Assembly: GCA_026400835.1 (NCBI GenBank)
Contig: JAPLOA010000100.1
Span: 1-64,000 of the forward strand
Length of the DNA stretch: 64,000 nucleotides
Reading direction: 5' to 3'
Source of the DNA: Planctomycetales bacterium
GTDB taxonomy: Bacteria; Planctomycetota; Planctomycetia; Planctomycetales; Planctomycetaceae
Shown: piece after piece, positions 1 through 6,841 of the stretch
Position numbering within the stretch: position 1 is the stretch's first letter
Layout of the letters: every line of letters begins with the position of its first letter
Notes under the pieces: model-generated
The model's database searches: none
Told to the model about the DNA's origin: nothing
The model's input: only the letters and a program-made list of their open reading frames with translations
Made by a program: the position numbers and the translations under genes

Positions 1-156
1 TGCACCCGAGCCTGACCACGCTGCTGAGATTTTGTCTTTGTGCTCATAAAATCCTTATAGCGCACCGAAACCATCACCACCAGGCCAAAATCTGAACTGA
101 AAACTACGTTTGCAAAAATTCACAGCCTCTCCGGGCCTGAACAAGTACAACTCCAA

Positions 157-227
157 AGGCGACGGTATTTCTCCATAGACCGCTGTGTAGATAACTCACC
201 GTCGCCTGCGGCTTGCCGTTAAACGAA
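157..227. repeat. Intergenic hairpin, palindromic family 1 (variant copy)
   Basis: AGGCGACGGT (157-166) pairs with ACCGTCGCCT (198-207). The right arm continues as GCCTGCGGCTTGCCGTTAAACG, which nearly matches the right arm of the palindrome at 5211-5277 (GCCTGCGGCTCGCCGTTAAACG). I read it as a diverged copy of the same dispersed element. It lies just past the 3' end of the leftmost minus-strand gene, so it might act as a transcript end, but there is no T-run. Confidence 0.5.
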
Positions 228-245
228 GGGGAGATTGAACAAACC

Positions 246-1139
246 TCATTTCTTTCTGGCTAACAAAAATCGAGCGAGGACGTCGGCGTAGTTCTCTTCG
301 ATGCCGACTCGATGATAATCCACGGCAGAGTCACGAAAGACGACTCGCAATTGTTCCAGCCAGTTCTGAACCGCCTGGCGATACTGTTTGGCGATTGTTG
401 TCGGATCGACAAGCAGCGGACCAGCGCCTTCCAGATCTACAAAACGAATTGGCCGATCAAACTGGAAGTCAATCTCCGAGCGTTCCACCAGATGAAACAC
501 AGCGACATCGTGTTTACGAAATCGCAGATGCTGAAACGCGTCTTTGAGCGTTGCGGGATCCATCAACAGATCTGAGATCACAACAACGAGAGCTCTCTGA
601 GCAATCCGTTCGGCGGCCTGATGCAGAGCTTCCGGCAATCCGGTTTCGCCTTCTGCCTGCATATCTCCCAACTCATCAAGAACAAACTTCAGGTGAGCGC
701 CGCTACGTTTGGGGCGAATCTCTTTTTGAAACGTCTTGCCAGCAGAATACAGTCCAACCGCGTCACCTTGTCCGGAGGCCAGATAAGCCAGGGTTCCCGC
801 AAGGCGACGAGCATAGTCCAGCTTGGTTGTGCCTTCTTCGCTGCTGCCATCCGGTCCGAAGTTCATGGAACCGCTGACGTCGACGACCAGGCATAATCGC
901 AGATTTGTGTCGGCTTCGTACTCTTTAATATAGAAGCGATCGCTGCGTCCCCAGGCGCGCCAGTCGAGACGTCGCGTATCGTCACCGGGGACGTACTTGC
1001 GATATTCAGAGAATTCCAGGCTGGATCCGCGAGTCGGGCTGCGATGGCGTCCGGAAACGCTGCCGATCATCGGAGTTCTGGCATCCAGGGCCAAACCCTG
1101 CAGGCGAGCAACGACTTTCGGATCAACAAAATTTCGCAT
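246..1139 (-). CDS. DUF58 domain protein with intact VWA MIDAS motif
   Basis: Cytoplasmic DUF58 protein of 297 residues. The family core (EFSEYRKYVPGDD then RLDWRAWGRS, about residues 42-65) is followed by a von Willebrand A-like fold with a complete metal-ion motif DVSGSM at about 87-92. DUF58 proteins are thought to work with MoxR AAA+ ATPases in assembling or activating envelope or metalloprotein targets; the target here is unknown. It is the last gene of a minus-strand run and follows a MoxR gene across a 125-bp gap that holds a palindromic repeat. Unlike the larger DUF58 protein at 18168-19478 it has no N-terminal membrane segments and keeps the DxSxS residues. Family call is firm; role is inferred from partnership. 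Confidence 0.9.
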   Translation of the reverse strand: MRNFVDPKVVARLQGLALDARTPMIGSVSGRHRSPTRGSSLEFSEYRKYVPGDDTRRLDWRAWGRSDRFYIKEYEADTNLRLCLVVDVSGSMNFGPDGSSEEGTTKLDYARRLAGTLAYLASGQGDAVGLYSAGKTFQKEIRPKRSGAHLKFVLDELGDMQAEGETGLPEALHQAAERIAQRALVVVISDLLMDPATLKDAFQHLRFRKHDVAVFHLVERSEIDFQFDRPIRFVDLEGAGPLLVDPTTIAKQYRQAVQNWLEQLRVVFRDSAVDYHRVGIEENYADVLARFLLARKK

Positions 1140-1200
1140 GATATTGAGGTGCTCGCGGTGAAAGCCGTGTTCCGAAAGTCAGGTATTGGACACACAAAAT

Positions 1201-1253
1201 TCCCGGCGGCGGAGCGACGGGTGTACTGTAGACCCGTCGCTCCGCCGACGGGA
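1201..1253. repeat. Palindromic intergenic repeat, family 2, copy 1
   Basis: Perfect 15-bp stem: GGCGGAGCGACGGGT (1208-1222) pairs with ACCCGTCGCTCCGCC (1232-1246) around a 9-nt loop, with outer TCCCG/CGGGA continuing the stem. The same element recurs at 16918-16974. It lies between moxR and the DUF58 gene inside one apparent operon, so it could form an mRNA hairpin that changes the expression ratio of the two genes. Confidence 0.75.
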
Positions 1254-1264
1254 CTACTTGCGAT

Positions 1265-2293
1265 TTATCCAACCTGTTCCGCGTTCAGTTCCTCCACCAG
1301 CCGCGAAATAATGTCGTTGCTCGTGATGCCTTCAGACTCGGCGTTGAAGGTCGTGAGGACTCGATGAGTCAACACAGGCTCCGCCACCGCCATGATGTCT
1401 TCCAGCCGAGCCATATAGCTTCCGGTCAAAGCGGCCCGCGCCTTCGCACCAAGAATCAAATACTGGACAGCTCGCGGGCCCGCGCCCCAGGAAACGAGCG
1501 GCTTCAGCCAGTCCGGAGATTCTTTTGTTTTCGGGCGAGTTCTACGGACCAGGTCGACGGCGAATTCATAGATATGCTGAGGAACCGGGACACGTCGAAC
1601 GAGTTCCTGAAATCTCTGCACGGCGGCGGCGTCAAGAATATGATCCAGCTTTGGCACAGAGCCGCCGGTTGTGGTGCGAGCAATCTCCAGCTCTTCCGCG
1701 CGTGAGGGATAATCGACCATGATCAGAAACATGAATCGGTCCAGCTGCGCTTCGGGCAGCGGATAGGTTCCTTCCTGCTCGACGGGATTCTGCGTCGCCA
1801 GCACAAAGAAGGGCGGTTCAAGAGGGTAGGGCCGTCCCACGACGGTGACTCGATGTTCCTGCATCGCTTCCAGCATCGCGGCCTGAGTCTTTGAAGGAGC
1901 ACGATTGATTTCGTCGGCCAGCACGATGTTGGCGAACACGGGACCTTTGACGAATTCAAACTCACGGCGACGATCGGAGGTTTCCTGCAGGATGTCTGTT
2001 CCGGTGATATCCATCGGCATCAGGTCCGGCGTGAACTGAATGCGGCTAAAGCTCAACGACATCGTCTCGGCCACACGACTGACCAGCAAAGTTTTGGCCA
2101 ATCCGGGAACACCCATCAGCAGGGCATGTCCGCGAGCAAACAAGCAGATGCAAAGCTGTTCGATGACTTGTTCCTGTCCCACAATAATCCTGGACAGCTC
2201 CGCCTTGAGCTTTCGGTAGACATCTCGTAATTCATCAATTGCGACGACATCATCGGACTGAAGAGGCGAAACGGCAGTTGTTGTGGAAGACAT
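1265..2293 (-). CDS. MoxR-family AAA+ ATPase
   Basis: AAA+ ATPase of the MoxR group, 342 residues. Walker A GVPGLAKT at 61-68, Walker B VLADEIN at 124-130, sensor-1 ATQNP at 166-170 and the MoxR signature EGTYPLPEAQLDRF near 174-187 are all present. MoxR ATPases act as chaperone-like partners of VWA proteins, and here the partner is the DUF58/VWA gene immediately downstream. The upstream gene encodes a secreted Gln-rich protein that may belong to the same system. A paralogue with the same motifs lies at 19475-20434. Start ATG is in good context; the 33-residue N-terminal leader before the RIIVGQ motif is normal for the family. Confidence 0.95.
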   Translation of the reverse strand: MSSTTTAVSPLQSDDVVAIDELRDVYRKLKAELSRIIVGQEQVIEQLCICLFARGHALLMGVPGLAKTLLVSRVAETMSLSFSRIQFTPDLMPMDITGTDILQETSDRRREFEFVKGPVFANIVLADEINRAPSKTQAAMLEAMQEHRVTVVGRPYPLEPPFFVLATQNPVEQEGTYPLPEAQLDRFMFLIMVDYPSRAEELEIARTTTGGSVPKLDHILDAAAVQRFQELVRRVPVPQHIYEFAVDLVRRTRPKTKESPDWLKPLVSWGAGPRAVQYLILGAKARAALTGSYMARLEDIMAVAEPVLTHRVLTTFNAESEGITSNDIISRLVEELNAEQVG

Positions 2294-2368
2294 CGTGTTC
2301 CTGTCAATGGTCTGTGATTACTGTTGCCCGGCGGAGACTGGCTCCACGCTTGATTTCGATAGCTGATA

Positions 2369-3898
2369 CTACTGTCCAATCTGAAACCCGAAATTGCCGT
2401 TGTTGTTTCTCAACTGGATCTGCACATAATTGTTCTGATTCTGATAGTTGAAGAATGACTGCATGACCTTCCAGACTTCCTGCTGAGGCGGCGTAAGAAC
2501 TTCGTTGCGTTTTTTTTCGTTGGTCAGAAACAGCGGATGAGCCATCAACACGATTTCGCGGATATAGTCCTGATATTGAAGCGACTGTTCTGATTCCGGG
2601 ACGGATTTTTCAAACTGCGATACCAATGCTTTGCGCTGATCGGGAGTCAGCCATAATTCTTCATCAAACAAAGCCAGCAGAGATGCGCTCCTCGAAGCTT
2701 TCAGTGAGGCGGCTCGCTCGATCTTCCCACCATTGGATGTTCCTTCTGTCATCGTCTTCAAAGCTTCTGACCAGATCTCATTTTGGTCAATGCCCCTTGT
2801 GTCAATCGGGCTGGCTCCGAATCCAAAATTGCCGCCCGCCTGAGCCAAATGTTGCTGCATTTGCTCGAATGTCTGCTCGGTGCTCTCTTTCCAGTCGGCT
2901 AATGCTCGAATTGCCGCGCCTTTGCTGGCAATCGTGAGGTGATCGACTTGCTCCGGAGAAAGCTGCAGCTCCTTCTGATACCAGGCGATGCGTACCGCTG
3001 CAGCTCTCAGGTAAAGATCCCGCTGCTTGACCCCGAGTTGATGCATCTTCTTGTACCAGCCTTCAACACCCTCTTCGGCCTGAAAGTTAACTTGCTGATT
3101 GTTCGGGTCAGTGCCGGTGAGATCCGCCAGTCTTTTTTTCTGAGCAGGATCCAGAATGCTCTTGCCAGGAACACCTGAAAGGAGCGTCGACGGGGATTCG
3201 TAAGGCAGATAGTAATCCTGTGGCTGGAACGAGTACATGGGATGCGTGATCGTCTTCTTTTCCTGCAGATAAGCCCGCAAGCGGTCACGCTGCTCTGCAC
3301 TCAGGTACAGTTCTTTATCAATCATCGAGACCAGAAAGCTGATATAGGCATCTCTTTGGAAGGTCTGCCGTTCCGCTAAGGCGGCATCCAGTTTCGCGCT
3401 TTGCTCTGGTGACAAAACATCTTTGCGTAAAGCCTTGAACACGTTTTCTGAGAACTCAACCGCGATACCTTTCTGGCGAGTAAACAGCAGCACAAAGGTT
3501 TTGGGGAATGGCTTATTCCGCTGATCAGGATCCTGCCCTTTGCCAAATGCTTCAATATCCTTCTTGACCTGAGCAGCAAAGATATCCTTCAGCCGACCTT
3601 TCTGCTCGTCGGTCACTTCGCAGGTAGCGCTGACCCAGGCCTCGACGGCATCGCTGCAGACCTGAATTCGTTTCTGGAAATCCTGCTGATCCTGTTCGCC
3701 GGGCTTGAGAACAGCTTCGTTCGCTGGCATCACACGAACAACAGGCTCCGGCGGAGCCTCGCCACGGATCGCACCGCCGATCATCTTTCCGATCTGCAGA
3801 AACAGCGAATCCTCGTCTGCGTAAACTTCGTTCGCAGGCCAATTGAGCACGGGCATGAGGAGCACAAGGATGATTGCCCATCGAGTCAACGAATACAT
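2369..3898 (-). CDS. Secreted protein with repeated LTxxQ-like motifs
   Basis: 509 residues, no family recognised. A signal peptide is visible at the start (MYSLTRWAIILVLLMPVL...VYA). The mature part is Gln/Glu-rich and predicted helical, with at least five spaced motifs of the form (L/V)(S/T)xEQ or LTPDQ followed by a hydrophobic helix (CEVTDEQ, DVLSPEQ, LYLSAEQ, LQLSPEQ, LWLTPDQ). They resemble the LTxxQ motif of CpxP/Spy-type periplasmic proteins. The C terminus is Asn/Gln-rich. Start set at 3898, not the in-frame ATG at 3928, because it makes a TGATG overlap with the upstream stop. It is translated just before moxR, so a link to the MoxR/DUF58 pair is likely but unproven. Confidence 0.8.
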   Translation of the reverse strand: MYSLTRWAIILVLLMPVLNWPANEVYADEDSLFLQIGKMIGGAIRGEAPPEPVVRVMPANEAVLKPGEQDQQDFQKRIQVCSDAVEAWVSATCEVTDEQKGRLKDIFAAQVKKDIEAFGKGQDPDQRNKPFPKTFVLLFTRQKGIAVEFSENVFKALRKDVLSPEQSAKLDAALAERQTFQRDAYISFLVSMIDKELYLSAEQRDRLRAYLQEKKTITHPMYSFQPQDYYLPYESPSTLLSGVPGKSILDPAQKKRLADLTGTDPNNQQVNFQAEEGVEGWYKKMHQLGVKQRDLYLRAAAVRIAWYQKELQLSPEQVDHLTIASKGAAIRALADWKESTEQTFEQMQQHLAQAGGNFGFGASPIDTRGIDQNEIWSEALKTMTEGTSNGGKIERAASLKASRSASLLALFDEELWLTPDQRKALVSQFEKSVPESEQSLQYQDYIREIVLMAHPLFLTNEKKRNEVLTPPQQEVWKVMQSFFNYQNQNNYVQIQLRNNNGNFGFQIGQ

Positions 3899-4227
3899 CA
3901 CACAGGCCCTGCCAAATTGGTTATACACTGCCGGAGTTCCTGAAGACTCCCCGCAGGTTGTTGCGAATTGTCCGCTTCCAGGCGAGCAATGGCAAGCAGT
4001 TGCTGAAATTTCTGAAGTTGCCGCTCACGAACTTTTTCAGGCTCGAAAGAGCGTTCTCCGGGTGGAGTTTGTCTGATAATCCGCCTCAACTGCGTGGTTG
4101 ACTCAGGAAAACCGGGATTTCGCGAAATCACAAACCGGACGCTAACGCGTTCCGGCTCATGCAAAATCAGAACCCAATTCCGAGGCCGCGGCCTTGTCTG
4201 ATGGGTCGATACAGCCGGGACCATCAC
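3898..4227 (-). CDS. Small conserved-looking protein, unknown function
   Basis: 109 residues, not recognised. The sequence is basic and Arg/Gln-rich, with a likely helix near residues 60-85 (EKVRERQLQKFQQLLAIARL). No signal peptide or membrane segment is visible. Two things support it as a real gene. It starts 5 bp after the queE stop, and its TGA shares one base with the ATG of the next gene (TGATG), a classic translational coupling arrangement. It may supply the ribosomes that translate the downstream secreted protein. Function cannot be assigned; the first of two adjacent ATG codons is given as the start. Confidence 0.6.
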   Translation of the reverse strand: MMVPAVSTHQTRPRPRNWVLILHEPERVSVRFVISRNPGFPESTTQLRRIIRQTPPGERSFEPEKVRERQLQKFQQLLAIARLEADNSQQPAGSLQELRQCITNLAGPV

Positions 4228-4232
4228 GCGAC

Positions 4233-4910
4233 TTATGTGCCGCGAACGTTGCCGAACATTTCAATATGCAGTCGAGATGAATAGTTGAAACCATGCCGCC
4301 GCGCGAGTCGACGCAGCCAATCGGACTTCTCTGACAGTTGTTCTCGTGTTCTGGCCTGCGGCATCAGCCACACGATATCAGGCTCTGCTTCAGGAATCTC
4401 TGACATCCAGCGAATGACTTCTTCGACATCTTCCGGACGATCAATCACAAACTTCAGAATGCAGCGATAGCGAGACAATAAACCTCGGATCACATCGGGC
4501 TTAAATCTTGTCTGCTCATGCCGATCACGCCACTGAGGATCATCAGGCACGGAATTGCTGAGCTTTGGACTGATCGCCATCAGATCGCATTCCACCGGCT
4601 GATCGACAGTTCCGGCCGTCTCGATGGTGACTCGTCGTCCCAACTCATGACACTTCTTTGTCAGCGCCACCAAATCCGGGACCAGCATCGGTTCACCACC
4701 GGTCAGAACCACATCCGGTGCCGAGCATTCAGCGACACGTCGAGCCAATTGATCCAGCGACCAGGCGGTGCCTTCCGGCTTCCATGATGTGTAAGGCGTA
4801 TCACAGAACCAACAGCGCAGGTTGCAGCCGGAGGTCCGAATGAACAACGATTGTGTTCCGGCCCACGGTCCTTCACCCTGAATAGATTCAAAAATTTCGG
4901 CGATCTGCAC
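4233..4910 (-). CDS. queE: 7-carboxy-7-deazaguanine synthase (radical SAM)
   Basis: Radical SAM enzyme that converts 6-carboxy-tetrahydropterin into 7-carboxy-7-deazaguanine in the queuosine (preQ0) pathway. The 225-residue length is typical. The N terminus has the QueE hallmark FESIQGEGPWAG, and the cluster-binding cysteines form CX3CX2C at 29, 33 and 36. A SAM-binding LTGGEP motif follows near residue 70. Translation must begin at GTG (4910), because an in-frame TGA lies four codons upstream and no ATG is near. No queC, queD or folE is in the window, so the rest of the pathway is elsewhere. It overlaps a small upstream frame by about 23 bp. Confidence 0.93.
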   Translation of the reverse strand: MQIAEIFESIQGEGPWAGTQSLFIRTSGCNLRCWFCDTPYTSWKPEGTAWSLDQLARRVAECSAPDVVLTGGEPMLVPDLVALTKKCHELGRRVTIETAGTVDQPVECDLMAISPKLSNSVPDDPQWRDRHEQTRFKPDVIRGLLSRYRCILKFVIDRPEDVEEVIRWMSEIPEAEPDIVWLMPQARTREQLSEKSDWLRRLARRHGFNYSSRLHIEMFGNVRGT

Positions 4911-5046
4911 GGCTGTGGATCAGAGTATTAAGGTCTGCGAAAAACGACGTCTGGAAATTGTCCAGGAAGTGCGAAAGATACCCATCAATACCGTCAGATG
5001 CTTTGCCCAGATCCCGGTTTGGCGCGAATTCGTAGCCTTCGGACAT
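4888..5046 (-). CDS. Possible small ORF upstream of queE, start uncertain
   Basis: 52-residue frame beginning MSEGYEFAPNRDLGKAS, ending inside the start of queE (about 23 bp overlap). The same frame stays open further upstream to about 5190, with coding-like codon use, but offers no ATG; GTG at about 5058 would add four residues. It is acidic and soluble-looking, with no motif recognised. It is either a short gene coupled to queE, a gene with an unusual start, or the 3' remnant of a larger one. The competing 75-residue frame at 4920-5147 looks less protein-like. Confidence 0.35.
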   Translation of the reverse strand: MSEGYEFAPNRDLGKASDGIDGYLSHFLDNFQTSFFADLNTLIHSRADRRNF

Positions 5047-5210
5047 GAGAAAATCACCCACGAGGCTCGGCCAGGGTGAATTTCCCGGCAGAATTCTGAG
5101 AAATCCAGGAACAAGCGAAGGCCGATTTTTCGAATTGTCCGCATCATGACTAGACTCTCTGCGGCATCCGGTTCTTACGGGCTGTTGATCCAGTCACGTA
5201 TTCAGCGGTT

Positions 5211-5277
5211 TCGTTTCACGGCGAGCCGCAGGCGGAGGCAAAATCGGGCGACAACGCCTGCGGCTCGCCGTTAAACG
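5211..5277. repeat. Palindromic intergenic repeat, family 1 (full copy)
   Basis: Perfect 17-bp stem: ACGGCGAGCCGCAGGCG (5218-5234) pairs with CGCCTGCGGCTCGCCGT (5255-5271), flanked by CGTTT/AAACG. A diverged copy is at 157-227. It sits between the divergent queE operon and the aminotransferase gene. Confidence 0.75.
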
Positions 5278-5335
5278 ATGAACTCGACAGACCGCTTGCG
5301 GGCACATTTTCTATAACCCTTTCCCACAAACTACC

Positions 5336-6523
5336 ATGCACACTTCCGAACTTGTAAACAATCTGAAGCCGTCTGAAACTCTGGCCGCCGCCGCGAAAGC
5401 GCGTGAGCTGCGAAGTAAAGGCATCGACGTGCTGGAGTTTACAGTCGGTGAACCAGACTTCATCACTCCGCAGCACATTCGCGAAGCCGCCAAAGTTGCG
5501 ATGGATGCCGGACATACTCGCTACACAGCGGCGACCGGAATTGCTGAACTCAAGCAGGCAATCTGCGATGCGTTCAAACGCGACCACGGAGTCAGCTACA
5601 AGCCGTCGGAAGTCACGATCTCCAACGGAGCCAAACACTGCCTGCATAATGTTCTTGTCGCTTGCTGCGAGCCGGGCGATGAAGTCATCATTCCAACGCC
5701 ATACTGGGTCAGCTACTCCGCCCTGGTAGAACTCGTTGGTGCAAAGCCGGTACTGGTTGAGACAAAAGAGAAGGACGGTTTCTGTCTTTCACCCGAGCAA
5801 TTCCGAAAGGCGATTACTCCAAAGACTCGTCTGATGATGCTGAACAGCCCAAGCAACCCAACGGGTGGCGTGTATCCCGTCGACATGCTGGAAGGTCTTG
5901 CCAAAGTCGCCGTTGAAAAGGACATCATCGTTCTTTCGGATGAGATCTACGACAAGTTGATCTACAGCGGGCACACTTTCCGCTCGTTTGCTTCGTTCGG
6001 CGAAGAAGTGAAGAAGCGAACCGTCATCGTTAACGGTGTCAGCAAAGCGTATGCAATGACCGGCTGGCGAATCGGCTGGACGCTGGCTCCGGAAAACGTC
6101 AGCAGCGCAATCAACAAGTTGCAGAGTCAGCAGACTTCGAACCCCTGCAGCGTTTCTCAGTACGCAGCTCTGGCGGCTCTGAACGGACCACAGGAATGCG
6201 TGGCCGAAATGTGCGAAGAATTTGCAAAACGCCGTGATTATGTTTCCGCGCGACTGCGAGACATCCCGGGGTTGAGTTTTGCCGAACCTGGTGGCGCGTT
6301 CTACGTTTTCTTCAACGTGAGCAGCTACTTCGGCAAACCCGTCGGCGGTGGCGAACCGGTGACCAATGCAACGGATTTCTGCACTGCATTGCTGGAACGA
6401 GCCCACGTGGCTCTCGTCAGCGGCGACGCGTTCGGTGCTCCCGGATATGTTCGCCTGAGCTTTGCCGCGTCAATGGAGTCACTGACCCGTGGTCTGGATG
6501 CGATCGAGAAGTTTCTTAGGTAG
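5336..6523 (+). CDS. Class I/II pyridoxal-phosphate aminotransferase (aspartate aminotransferase type)
   Basis: 395 residues, the usual size for fold-type I aspartate aminotransferases of the Igamma/Ibeta type. Visible family motifs: FTVGEPDF near 36-42, the NSPSNPTGG block at 170-178, SDEIYDKL at 201-208 and the PLP-lysine motif SKAYAMTGWRIGW with K237. It should transfer amino groups between aspartate, or another amino acid, and 2-oxoglutarate in the cytoplasm; exact specificity cannot be read from sequence. Monocistronic: a palindrome separates it from the divergent queE operon and no gene follows for about 300 bp. Confidence 0.92.
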   Translation: MHTSELVNNLKPSETLAAAAKARELRSKGIDVLEFTVGEPDFITPQHIREAAKVAMDAGHTRYTAATGIAELKQAICDAFKRDHGVSYKPSEVTISNGAKHCLHNVLVACCEPGDEVIIPTPYWVSYSALVELVGAKPVLVETKEKDGFCLSPEQFRKAITPKTRLMMLNSPSNPTGGVYPVDMLEGLAKVAVEKDIIVLSDEIYDKLIYSGHTFRSFASFGEEVKKRTVIVNGVSKAYAMTGWRIGWTLAPENVSSAINKLQSQQTSNPCSVSQYAALAALNGPQECVAEMCEEFAKRRDYVSARLRDIPGLSFAEPGGAFYVFFNVSSYFGKPVGGGEPVTNATDFCTALLERAHVALVSGDAFGAPGYVRLSFAASMESLTRGLDAIEKFLR

Positions 6524-6841
6524 TTCGGCTTCCTGAAACGCCCACAATTGACTTTGACTCGTCTGCCGGCACTGCGACCGTTTCGGTCGCTGCCGTTGGC
6601 GTTGGACCGGCAAGGTCTGATGTCTCATCAGCATAGCCGGGGCAGTCAAATTTTCAGCGAGGTTTGTCGGCGATGCAGAGTCCTGATTGCAGGGCGGGGG
6701 CTGAGTGCGATCAAGAGCGAATTCAGAACGATCAGACGATCAGACATGGCCGGAGTTTTGCGATCCGGAGCGGATGGTTCAGGAGGAATTGACAGGTCGA
6801 CAGAATCAATATGTCTTCCACACCGTTACGATCACGATCGT
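6524..6841. other. Intergenic stretch with no gene seen
   Basis: About 318 bp between the convergent aminotransferase and ABC permease genes. Plus-strand frames here read into the antisense of the permease and look non-coding. No clear terminator, repeat or RNA was found. Confidence 0.5.
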
